From Escarpia spicata (lineage: Eukaryota; Annelida; Polychaeta; Sabellida; Siboglinidae), in contig CAXEFP010000001.1 of the NCBI GenBank assembly GCA_963995525.1, positions 1,888,201-1,952,200 of the forward strand: a stretch of 64,000 bases of DNA, given 5' to 3'. Each line of letters begins with the position of its first letter. The first letter of the stretch is position 1. Below are positions 1-11,100 of the stretch, piece by piece. Both the position numbers and the translations under genes were made by a program. The notes beneath the pieces were generated by a model that was given only the letters and a program-made list of their open reading frames with translations, did no database searches and had not been told where the DNA came from.

Positions 1-86
1 GAAAAAAGTGCACTACAAATACCGTTTTGCTGTGATATGCATTAATTTTTTTCGAACATTTTGACATGGGACATGTTTGTCTCGTG

Positions 87-101
87 AGTACTGAATGTAC
101 T
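87..101. repeat. Small dyad AGTAC-5-GTACT in each monomer
   Basis: Perfect 5-bp arms flank a 5-base centre, and the left arm overlaps a ScaI site. The A/B family difference at base 96 (T in A, G in B) falls inside the centre, so the arms stay intact in both families. The dyad is short and no function can be assigned. Confidence 0.6.
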
Positions 102-125
102 GCTGCTTTAGACAAGATAAAACAT

Positions 126-221
126 CAAATGGGGATGAGTTTTCACACCTATAACTTACGTAATATGTTCTTGTAACTTACGTGACGGGGATAAAACGGT
201 AACATGCATTCCCATTTGGGG
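126..221. repeat. Inverted pair CAAATGGG / CCCATTTG within the monomer
   Basis: CAAATGGG at 126-133 is the exact reverse complement of CCCATTTG at 211-218. The second arm lies within a CCCA-TT-TGGG dyad (211-220). A related ATTTGGGGT occurs in direct orientation at 214-222 and again at 292-300. A second inverted pair is ACCGTTTT at 21-28 with AAAACGGT at 193-200. These pairs could support cruciform or transcript folding, but the loops are long and function is unknown. Confidence 0.55.
152..183. repeat. Direct repeat TAACTTACGT, 22-bp spacing, with palindrome TTACGTAA
   Basis: TAACTTACGT occurs at 152-161 and 174-183, about two helical turns apart. The first copy runs into a perfect 8-bp palindrome TTACGTAA at 156-163. 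The motif is kept in almost every monomer. The main exception is G160 to C, which destroys the palindrome in one recurrent monomer class (for example 2435, 4391, 6347, 8627, 11233 and 13513). Paired identical sites on one helical face suit dimeric protein binding, but no factor can be named. Confidence 0.6.
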
Positions 222-303
222 TTAAGCTAGTTATGTGTGTAGCTTGATATCAATCTACCCTTCGTGAAGATTTGTAACATGCAAAACATCTATTTGGGGT
301 AAG
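199..303. repeat. Internal imperfect duplication GTAACATGCA...ATTTGGGGT
   Basis: GTAACATGCA at 199-208 followed by ATTTGGGGT at 214-222 is echoed by GTAACATGCA at 274-283 followed by ATTTGGGGT at 292-300. The offsets are 75 and 78 bp, so one copy has a 3-bp indel between the two blocks. This suggests that a segment of about 25 bp was duplicated inside the ancestral monomer. Confidence 0.6.
239..258. repeat. 20-bp near-palindrome centred on GATATC
   Basis: The core TTGATATCAA (244-253) is a perfect 10-bp palindrome containing an EcoRV site. GTAG on the left and CTAC on the right extend it to 20 bp with one mismatched pair (243/254). The C/G polymorphism at base 258 (CTACCC against CTAGCC) adds or removes the outermost base pair, so the two allele classes have slightly different arms. 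A second short dyad, CTTC-GT-GAAG, follows at 260-269. This is the strongest dyad in the monomer and a candidate binding or cruciform site. Confidence 0.7.
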
Positions 304-311
304 ACCACATT

Positions 312-321
312 AAGGATCCTT
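312..321. repeat. BamHI palindrome AAGGATCCTT near the monomer boundary
   Basis: AAGGATCCTT is a perfect 10-bp palindrome present once per monomer, in about half of all monomers. The two main alternative alleles, AAAGATCCTT and AAATATCCTT, destroy BamHI, and the second also destroys GATC. The three alleles follow monomer type, so BamHI would cut the array into monomers, dimers and trimers in a domain-specific pattern. BamHI is the enzyme that defines the beet pBV satellite, which is why that family is suggested. Confidence 0.8.
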
Positions 322-2280
322 CCGCCGAAAAAAGTGCACTACAAATACCGTTTTGCTGTGATATGCATTAATTGTTTTCGAACATTTTGACATGGGACAT
401 GTTTGTCTCGTGAGTACTGAATGTACTGCTGCTTTAGACAAGATAAAACATCAAATGGGGATGAGTTTTCACACCTATAACTTACGTAATATGTTCTTGT
501 AACTTACGTGACGGGGATAAAACGGTAACATGCATTCCCATTTGGGGTTAATCTAGTTATGTGTGTAGCTTGATATCAATCTAGCCTTCGTGAAGATTTG
601 TAACGTGCAAAACATCTATTTGGGGTAAGACCACATTAAAGATCCTTCCGCCGAAAAAAGTGCACTACAAATACCGTTTTGCTGTGATATGCATTAATTT
701 TTTTCGAACACTTTGATATGGGACATGTTTGTCTCGTGAGTACTGAAGGTACTGCTGCTTTAGACAAGAAAAAATTTCAAATGGGGATGAGTTTTCACAC
801 CTATAACTTACGTAATATGTTCTTGTAACTTACGTGACGGGGATAAAACGGTAACATGCATTCCCATTTGGGGTTAATCTAGTTATGTGTGTAGCTTGAT
901 ATCAATCTAGCCTTCGTGAAGATTTGTAACATGCAAAACATCTATTTGGGGTAAGACCACATTAAGGATCCTTCCGCCGAAAAAACTGCACTACAAATAC
1001 CGTTTTGCTGTGATATGCATTAATTTTTTTCGAACATTTTGACATGGGACATGTTTGTCTCGTGAGTACTGAATGTACTGCTGCTTTAGACAAGATAAAA
1101 CATCAAATGGGGATGAGTTTTCACACCTATAACTTACGTAATATGTTCTTGTAACTTACGTGACGGGGATAAAACGGTAACATGCATTCCCATTTGGGGT
1201 TAATCTAGTTATGTGTGTAGCTTGATATCAATCTACCCTTCGTGAAGATTTGTAACATGCAAAACATCTATTTGGGGTAAGACCACATTAAGGATCCTTC
1301 CGCCTAAAAAAGTGCACTACAAATACCGTTTTGCTGTGATTTGCATTAATTTTTTTCGAAAACTTTGATATGGGACATGTTTGTCTCGTGAGTACTGAAG
1401 GTACTGCTGCTTTAGACAAGAAAAAACTTCAAATGGGGATGAGTTTTCACACCTATAACTTACGTAATATGTTCTTGTAACTTACGTGACGGGGATAAAA
1501 CGGTAACATGCATTCCCATTTGGGATTAATCTAGTTATGTGTGTAGCTTGATATCAATCTAGCCTTCGTGAAGATTTGTAACGTGCAAAACATCTATTTG
1601 GGGTAAGACCACATTAAGGATTCTTCCGCCGAAAAAAGTGCACTACAAATACCGTTTTGGTGTGATATGCATTAATTTTTTTCGAACATTTTGACATGGG
1701 ACATGTTTGTCTCGTGAGTACTGAATGTACTGCTGCTTTAGACGAGATAAAACATCAAATGGGGATGAGTTTTCACACCTATAACTTACGTAATATGTTC
1801 TTGTAACTTACGTGACGGGGATAAAACGGTAACATGCATTCCCATTTGTGGTTAATCTAGTTATGTGTGTAGCTTGATATCAATCTACCCTTCGTGAAGA
1901 TTTGTAACATGCAAAACATCTATTTGGGTAAGACCACATTAAGGATCCTTCCGCCGAAAAAGTGCATTACAAATACCGTTTTGCTGTGATATGCATTAAT
2001 TTTTTTCGAACATTTTGACATGGGACATGTTTGTCTCGTGAGTACTGAATGTACTGCTGCTTTAGACAAGATAAAACATGAAATGGGGATGAGTTTTCAC
2101 ACCTATAACTTACGTAATATGTTCTTGTAACTTACGTGACGGGGATAAAACGGTAACATGCATTCCCATTTGGGGTTAATCTAGTTATGTGTGTAGCTTG
2201 ATATCAATCTAGCCTTCGTGAAGATTTGTAACGTGCAAAACATCTATTTGGGGTAAGACCACATTAAAGATCCTTCCGCC

Positions 2281-4236
2281 GAAAAAAGTGCACTACAAAT
2301 ACCGTTTTGCTGTGATATGCATTAATTTTTTTCGAACACTTTGATATGGGACATGTTTGTCTCGTGAGTACTGAAGGTACTGCTGCTTTAGACAAGATAA
2401 AACATCAAATGGGGATGAGTTTTCACACCTATAACTTACCTAATATGTTCTTGTAACTTACGTGATGGGGATAAAACGGTAACATGCATTCCCATTTGGG
2501 GTTAACCTAGTTATGTGTGTAGCTTGATATCAATCTAGCCTTCGTGAAGATTTGTAACGTGCAAAACATATATTTGGGGTAAGACCACATTAAAGATCCT
2601 TCCGCCGAAAAAAGTGCACTACAAATACCGTTTTGCTGTGATATGCATTAATTTTTTTCGAACACTTTGATATGGGACATGTTTGTCTCGTGAGTACTGA
2701 AGGTACTGCTGCTTTAGACAAGAAAAAACTTCAAATGGGGATGAGTTTTCACACCTATAACTTACGTAATATGTTCTTGTAACTTACGTGACGGGGATAA
2801 AACGGTAACATGCATTCCCATTTGGGGTTAATTTAGTTATGTGTGTAGCTTGATATCAATCTACCCTTCGTGAAGATTTGTAACATGCAAAACATCTATT
2901 TGGGGTAAGACCACATTAAGGATCCTTCCGCCGAAAAAAGTGCACTACAAATACCGTTTTGCTGTGATATGCATTAATTTTTTTCGAACATTTTGACATG
3001 GGACATGTTTGTCTCGTGAGTACTGAATGTACTGCTGCTTTAGACAAGATAAAACATCAAATGGGGATGAGTTTTCACACCTATAACTTACGTAATATGT
3101 TCTTGTAACTTACGTGACGGGGATAAAACGGTAACATGCATTCCCATTTGGGGTTAAGCTAGTTATGTGTGTAGCTTGATATCAATCTACCCTTCGTGAA
3201 GATTTGTAACATGCAAAACATCTATTTGGGGTAAGACCACATTAAGGATCCTTCCGCCGAAAAAAGTGCACTACAAATACCGTTTTGCTGTGATATGCAT
3301 TAATTTTTTTCGAACATTTTGACATGGGACATGTTTGTCTCGTGAGTACTGAATGTACTGCTGCTTTAGACAATATAAAACATCAAATGGGGATGAGTTT
3401 TCACACCTATAACTTACGTAATATGTTCTTGTAACTTACGTGACGGGGATAAAACGGTAACATGCATTCCCATTTGGGGTTAATCTAGTTATGAGTGTAG
3501 CTTGATATCAATCTAGCCTTCGTGAAGATTTGTAACATGCAAAACATATATTTGGGGTAAGACCACATTAAATATCCTTCCGCCGAAAAAAGTGCATTAC
3601 AAATACCGTTTTGCTGTGATATGCATTAATTTTTTTCGAACACTTTGATATGGGACATGTTTGTCTCGTGAGTACTGAAGGTACTGCTGCTTTAGACAAG
3701 ATAAAACATCAAATGGGGATGAGTTTTCACACCTATAACTTACGTAATATGTTCTTGTAACTTACGTGACGGTGATAAAACGGTAACATGCATTCCCATT
3801 TGGGGTTAATCTAGTTATGTGTGTAGATTGATATCAATCTACCCTTCGTGAAGATTTGTAACATGCAAAACATCTATTTGGGGTAAGACCACATTAAGGA
3901 TCCTTCCGCCGAAAAAAGTGCACTACAAATATCGTTTTGCTGTGATATGCATTAATTTGTTTCGAACATTTTGACATGGGACATGTTTGTCTCGTGAGTA
4001 CTGAATGTACTGCTGCTTTAGACAAGATAAAACATGAAATGGGGATGAGTTTTCACACCTATAACTTACGTAATATGTTCTTGTAACTTACGTGACGGGG
4101 ATAAAACGGTAACATGCATTCCCATTTGGGGTTAATCTAGTTATGTGTGTAGCTTGATATCAATCTAGCCTTCGTGAAGATTTGTAACGTGCAAAACATC
4201 TATTTGGGGTAAGACCACATTAAAGATCCTTCCGCC
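2281..4236. repeat. Six-monomer HOR, copy 1 (1956 bp)
   Basis: Six distinct monomers in fixed order. First is a B type with CTTACC and GTGATGGGG. It is followed by a B type with GAAAAAACTTC, an A type with TTAAGCT, an A type with CAATATAAAAC and ATGAGTG, a T13 B type with GACGGTG, and a hybrid A type with AATATCG and CATGAAAT. I found two differences from copy 2: TTTAG for TCTAG in the second monomer, and TAGATTG for TAGCTTG in the fifth. Confidence 0.93.
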
Positions 4237-6192
4237 GAAAAAAGTGCACTACAAATACCGTTTTGCTGTGATATGCATTAATTTTTTTCGAACACTTTGA
4301 TATGGGACATGTTTGTCTCGTGAGTACTGAAGGTACTGCTGCTTTAGACAAGATAAAACATCAAATGGGGATGAGTTTTCACACCTATAACTTACCTAAT
4401 ATGTTCTTGTAACTTACGTGATGGGGATAAAACGGTAACATGCATTCCCATTTGGGGTTAACCTAGTTATGTGTGTAGCTTGATATCAATCTAGCCTTCG
4501 TGAAGATTTGTAACGTGCAAAACATATATTTGGGGTAAGACCACATTAAAGATCCTTCCGCCGAAAAAAGTGCACTACAAATACCGTTTTGCTGTGATAT
4601 GCATTAATTTTTTTCGAACACTTTGATATGGGACATGTTTGTCTCGTGAGTACTGAAGGTACTGCTGCTTTAGACAAGAAAAAACTTCAAATGGGGATGA
4701 GTTTTCACACCTATAACTTACGTAATATGTTCTTGTAACTTACGTGACGGGGATAAAACGGTAACATGCATTCCCATTTGGGGTTAATCTAGTTATGTGT
4801 GTAGCTTGATATCAATCTACCCTTCGTGAAGATTTGTAACATGCAAAACATCTATTTGGGGTAAGACCACATTAAGGATCCTTCCGCCGAAAAAAGTGCA
4901 CTACAAATACCGTTTTGCTGTGATATGCATTAATTTTTTTCGAACATTTTGACATGGGACATGTTTGTCTCGTGAGTACTGAATGTACTGCTGCTTTAGA
5001 CAAGATAAAACATCAAATGGGGATGAGTTTTCACACCTATAACTTACGTAATATGTTCTTGTAACTTACGTGACGGGGATAAAACGGTAACATGCATTCC
5101 CATTTGGGGTTAAGCTAGTTATGTGTGTAGCTTGATATCAATCTACCCTTCGTGAAGATTTGTAACATGCAAAACATCTATTTGGGGTAAGACCACATTA
5201 AGGATCCTTCCGCCGAAAAAAGTGCACTACAAATACCGTTTTGCTGTGATATGCATTAATTTTTTTCGAACATTTTGACATGGGACATGTTTGTCTCGTG
5301 AGTACTGAATGTACTGCTGCTTTAGACAATATAAAACATCAAATGGGGATGAGTTTTCACACCTATAACTTACGTAATATGTTCTTGTAACTTACGTGAC
5401 GGGGATAAAACGGTAACATGCATTCCCATTTGGGGTTAATCTAGTTATGAGTGTAGCTTGATATCAATCTAGCCTTCGTGAAGATTTGTAACATGCAAAA
5501 CATATATTTGGGGTAAGACCACATTAAATATCCTTCCGCCGAAAAAAGTGCATTACAAATACCGTTTTGCTGTGATATGCATTAATTTTTTTCGAACACT
5601 TTGATATGGGACATGTTTGTCTCGTGAGTACTGAAGGTACTGCTGCTTTAGACAAGATAAAACATCAAATGGGGATGAGTTTTCACACCTATAACTTACG
5701 TAATATGTTCTTGTAACTTACGTGACGGTGATAAAACGGTAACATGCATTCCCATTTGGGGTTAATCTAGTTATGTGTGTAGCTTGATATCAATCTACCC
5801 TTCGTGAAGATTTGTAACATGCAAAACATCTATTTGGGGTAAGACCACATTAAGGATCCTTCCGCCGAAAAAAGTGCACTACAAATATCGTTTTGCTGTG
5901 ATATGCATTAATTTGTTTCGAACATTTTGACATGGGACATGTTTGTCTCGTGAGTACTGAATGTACTGCTGCTTTAGACAAGATAAAACATGAAATGGGG
6001 ATGAGTTTTCACACCTATAACTTACGTAATATGTTCTTGTAACTTACGTGACGGGGATAAAACGGTAACATGCATTCCCATTTGGGGTTAATCTAGTTAT
6101 GTGTGTAGCTTGATATCAATCTAGCCTTCGTGAAGATTTGTAACGTGCAAAACATCTATTTGGGGTAAGACCACATTAAAGATCCTTCCGCC
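4237..6192. repeat. Six-monomer HOR, copy 2 (1956 bp)
   Basis: This copy has the same six monomers in the same order as the unit before it. The marker CTTACC lies exactly 1956 bp after its counterpart (2435 to 4391), and the marker AATATCC moves from 3571 to 5527. Identity of about 99.9% to the neighbour indicates very recent tandem duplication. Confidence 0.93.
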
Positions 6193-8147
6193 GAAAAAAG
6201 TGCACTACAAATACCGTTTTGCTGTGATATGCATTAATTTTTTTCGAACACTTTGATATGGGACATGTTTGTCTCGTGAGTACTGAAGGTACTGCTGCTT
6301 TAGACAAGATAAAACATCAAATGGGGATGAGTTTTCACACCTATAACTTACCTAATATGTTCTTGTAACTTACGTGATGGGGATAAAACGGTAACATGCA
6401 TTCCCATTTGGGGTTAACCTAGTTATGTGTGTAGCTTGATATCAATCTAGCCTTCGTGAAGATTTGTAACGTGCAAAACATATATTTGGGGTAAGACCAC
6501 ATTAAAGATCCTTCCGCCGAAAAAAGTGCACTACAAATACCGTTTTGCTGTGATATGCATTAATTTTTTTCGAACACTTTGATATGGGACATGTTTGTCT
6601 CGTGAGTACTGAAGGTACTGCTGCTTTAGACAAGAAAAAACTTCAAATGGGGATGAGTTTTCACACCTATAACTTACGTAATATGTTCTTGTAACTTACG
6701 TGACGGGGATAAAACGGTAACATGCATTCCCATTTGGGGTTAATCTAGTTATGTGTGTAGCTTGATATCAATCTACCCTTCGTGAAGATTTGTAACATGC
6801 AAAACATCTATTTGGGGTAAGACCACATTAAGGATCCTTCCGCCGAAAAAAGTGCACTACAAATACCGTTTTGCTGTGATATGCATTAATTTTTTTCGAA
6901 CATTTTGACATGGGACATGTTTGTCTCGTGAGTACTGAATGTACTGCTGCTTTAGACAAGATAAAACATCAAATGGGGATGAGTTTTCACACCTATAACT
7001 TACGTAATATGTTCTTGTAACTTACGTGACGGGGATAAAACGGTAACATGCATTCCCATTTGGGGTTAAGCTAGTTATGTGTGTAGCTTGATATCAATCT
7101 ACCCTTCGTGAAGATTTGTAACATGCAAAACATCTATTTGGGGTAAGACCACATTAAGGATCCTTCCGCCGAAAAAAGTGCACTACAAATACCGTTTTGC
7201 TGTGATATGCATTAATTTTTTTCGAACATTTTGACATGGGACATGTTTGTCTCGTGAGTACTGAATGTACTGCTGCTTTAGACAATATAAAACATCAAAT
7301 GGGGATGAGTTTTCACACCTATAACTTACGTAATATGTTCTTGTAACTTACGTGACGGGGATAAAACGGTAACATGCATTCCCATTTGGGGTTAATCTAG
7401 TTATGAGTGTAGCTTGATATCAATCTAGCCTTCGTGAAGATTTGTAACATGCAAAACATATATTTGGGGTAAGACCACATTAAATATCCTTCCGCCGAAA
7501 AAAGTGCATTACAAATACCGTTTTGCTGTGATATGCATTAATTTTTTTCGAACACTTTGATATGGGACATGTTTGTCTCGTGAGTACTGAAGGTACTGCT
7601 GCTTTAGACAAGATAAAACATCAAATGGGGATGAGTTTTCACACCTATAACTTACGTAATATGTTCTTGTAACTTACGTGACGGTGATAAAACGGTAACA
7701 TGCATTCCCATTTGGGGTTAATCTAGTTATGTGTGTAGCTTGATATCAATCTACCCTTCGTGAAGATTTGTAACATGCAAAACATCTATTTGGGGTAAGA
7801 CCACATTAAGGATCCTTCCGCCGAAAAAAGTGCACTACAAATATCGTTTTGCTGTGATATGCATTAATTTGTTTCGAACATTTTGACATGGGACATGTTT
7901 GTCTCGTGAGTACTGAATGTACTGCTGCTTTAGACAAGATAAAACATCAAATGGGGATGAGTTTTCACACCTATAACTTACGTAATATGTTCTTGTAACT
8001 TACGTGACGGGGATAAAACGGTAACATGCATTCCCATTTGTGGTTAATCTAGTTATGTGTGTAGCTTGATATCAATCTACCCTTCGTGAAGATTTGTAAC
8101 ATGCAAAACATCTATTTGGGTAAGACCACATTAAGGATACTTCCGCC
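6193..8147. repeat. Six-monomer HOR, copy 3 with a different last monomer
   Basis: The first five monomers match copy 2 with no difference that I noticed. The sixth (7823-8147) starts like the usual sixth monomer (AATATCG and TTTGTTTCG). It then continues with CATCAAAT, TTGTGGTT, CTACCC and a three-G run, and is followed by a 325-bp short monomer at 8148-8472. This is the unfused form of the hybrid sixth monomer in copies 1 and 2. Confidence 0.9.
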
Positions 8148-11100
8148 GAATAAGTGCATTACAAATACCGTTTTGCTGTGATATGCATTAATTTTTTTCG
8201 AACATTTTGACATGGGACATGTTTGTCTCGTGAGTACTGAATGTACTGCTGCTTTAGACAAGATAAAACATGAAATGGGGATGAGTTTTCACACCTATAA
8301 CTTACGTAATATGTTCTTGTAACTTACGTGACGGGGATAAAACGGTAACATGCATTCCCATTTGGGGTTAATCTAGTTATGTGTGTAGCTTGATATCAAT
8401 CTAGCCTTCGTGAAGATTTGTAACGTGCAAAACATCTATTTGGGGTAAGACCACATTAAAGATCCTTCCGCCGAAAAAAGTGCACTACAAATACCGTTTT
8501 GCTGTGATATGCATTAATTTTTTTCGAACACTTTGATATGGGACATGTTTGTCTCGTGAGTACTGAAGGTACTGCTGCTTTAGACAAGATAAAACATCAA
8601 ATGGGGATGAGTTTTCACACCTATAACTTACCTAATATGTTCTTGTAACTTACGTGATGGGGATAAAACGGTAACATGCATTCCCATTTGGGGTTAATCT
8701 AGTTATGTGTGTAGCTTGATATCAATCTAGCCTTCGTGAAGATTTGTAACGTGCAAAACATCTATTTGGGGTAAGACCACATTAAGGATCCTTCCGCCGA
8801 AAAAAGTGCACTACAAATACCGTTTTGCTGTGATATGCATTAATTTTTTTCGAACATTTTGACATGGGACATGTTTGTCTCGTGAGTACTGAATGTACTG
8901 CTGCTTTAGACAAGATAAAACATCAAATGGGGATGAGTTTTCACACCTATAACTTACGTAATATGTTCTTGTAACTTACGTGACGGGGATAAAACGGTAA
9001 CATGCATTCCCATTTGGGGTTAAGCTAGTTATGTGTGTAGCTTGATATCAATCTACCCTTCGTGAAGATTTGTAACATGCAAAACATCTATTTGGGGTAA
9101 GACCACATTAAGGATCCTTCCGCCGAAAAAAGTGCACTACAAATACCGTTTTGCTGTAATATGCATTAATTTTTTTCGAACATTTTGACATGGGACATGT
9201 TTGTCTCGTGAGTACTGAATGTACTGCTGCTTTAGACAATATAAAACATCAAATGGGGATGAGTTTTCACACCTATAACTTACGTAATATGTTCTTGTAA
9301 CTTACGTGACGGGGATAAAACGGTAACATGCATTCCCATTTGGGGTTAATCTAGTTATGTGTGTAGCTTGATATCAATCTAGCCTTCGTGAAGATTTGTA
9401 ACATGCAAAACATATATTTGGGGTAAGACCACATTAAATATCCTTCCGCCGAAAAAAGTGCATTACAAATACCGTTTTGCTGTGATATGCATTAATTTTT
9501 TTCGAACACTTTGATATGGGACATGTTTGTCTCGTGAGTACTGAAGGTACTGCTGCTTTAGACAAGATAAAACATCAAATGGGGATGAGTTTTCACACCT
9601 ATAACTTACGTAATATGTTCTTGTAACTTACGTGACGGTGATAAAACGGTAACATGCATTCCCATTTGGGGTTAATCTAGTTATGTGTGTAGCTTGATAT
9701 CAATCTACCCTTCGTGAAGATTTGTAACATGCAAAACATCTATTTGGGGTAAGACCACATTAAGGATCCTTCCGCCGAAAAAAGTGCACTACAAATACCG
9801 TTTTGCTGTGATATGCATTAATTTTTTTCGAACACTTTGATATGGGACATGTTTGTCTCGTGAGTACTGAAGGTACTGCTGCTTTAGACAAGAAAAAATT
9901 TCAAATGGGGATGAGTTTTCACACCTATAACTTACGTAATATGTTCTTGTAACTTACGTGACGGGGATAAAACGGTAACATGCATTCCCATTTGGGGTTA
10001 ATCTAGTTATGTGTGTAGCTTGATATCAATCTAGCCTTCGTGAAGATTTGTAACATGCAAAACATCTATTTGGGGTAAGACCACATTAAGGATCCTTCCG
10101 CCGAAAAAACTGCACTACAAATACCGTTTTGCTGTGATTTGCATTAATTTTTTTCGAAAACTTTGATATGGGACATGTTTGTCTCGTGAGTACTGAAGGT
10201 ACTGCTGCTTTAGACAAGAAAAAACTTCAAATGGGGATGAGTTTTCACACCTATAACTTACGTAATATGTTCTTGTAACTTACGTGACGGGGATAAAACG
10301 GTAACATGCATTCCCATTTGGGATTAATCTAGTTATGTGTGTAGCTTGATATCAATCTAGCCTTCGTGAAGATTTGTAACGTGCAAAACATCTATTTGGG
10401 GTAAGACCACATTAAGGAATCTTCCGCCGAAAAAAGTGCACTACAAATACCGTTTTGGTGTGATATGCATTAATTTTTTTCGAACATTTTGACATGGGAC
10501 ATGTTTGTCTCGTGAGTACTGAATGTACTGCTGCTTTAGACGAGATAAAACATCAAATGGGGATGAGTTTTCACACCTATAACTTACGTAATATGTTCTT
10601 GTAACTTACGTGACGGGGATAAAACGGTAACATGCATTCCCATTTGTGGTTAATCTAGTTATGTGTGTAGCTTGATATCAATCTACCCTTCGTGAAGATT
10701 TGTAACATGCAAAACATCTATTTGGGTAAGACCACATTAAGGATCCTTCCGCCGAAAAAGTGCATTACAAATACCGTTTTGCTGTGATATGCATTAATTT
10801 TTTTCGAACATTTTGACATGGGACATGTTTGTCTCGTGAGTACTGAATGTACTGCTGCTTTAGACAAGATAAAACATGAAATGGGGATGAGTTTTCACAC
10901 CTATAACTTACGTAATATGTTCTTGTAACTTACGTGACGGGGATAAAATGGTAACATGCATTCCCATTTGGGGTTAATCTAGTTATGTGTGTAGCTTGAT
11001 ATCAATCTAGCCTTCGTGAAGATTTGTAACGTGCAAAACATCTATTTGGGGTAAGACCACATTAAAGATCCTTCCGCCGAAAAAAGTGCACTACAAATAC

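Larger units (their letters stand above)
1..326. repeat. Reference monomer (type A)
   Basis: This first complete unit is used as the coordinate frame for all monomer positions given here. By hand count 123 of 326 bases are G or C (37.7%). It has an A6 run at 2-7 and a T7 run at 46-52. Two 5' families exist. Type A has T59, C65, T96, T118 and A124; type B has C59, T65 and G96, usually with A118 and T124. Further diagnostic sites include 8 (G/C), 13 (C/T), 37 (A/T/G), 49 (T/G), 57 (C/A), 84 (G/C), 115, 116, 126, 160, 186, 189, 226, 258 (C/G), 279 (A/G), 290 (C/A), 314 and 315. Unit length is close to twice 163 bp, which would suit two nucleosomes, but that is inference from length alone. Confidence 0.95.
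1..2280. repeat. Array segment, monomers 1-7
   Basis: Seven mixed monomers enter the window mid-array. Monomers 3-7 are, in order, a B type with A118 (653), a C8 type (979), a T37/A57 type (1305), one with TTGTGGTT and a shortened G run (1631-1955), and a 325-bp short unit (1956-2280). The same order recurs at 9777-11078, with the C8 and T37 types fused into one monomer at 10103-10428. Confidence 0.85.

Noticed and set aside
40..75. CENP-B box
   Set aside because: TTCGAACATTTTGACATGGG starts like the box (TTCG) but lacks the A at the required spacing and the CGGG end. The TTCGTGAAG segment at 261-269 does not fit either.
213..300. Telomere-like TTTGGGG
   Set aside because: ATTTGGGGT occurs as two isolated copies per monomer, never in tandem, so it is not a telomeric tract.
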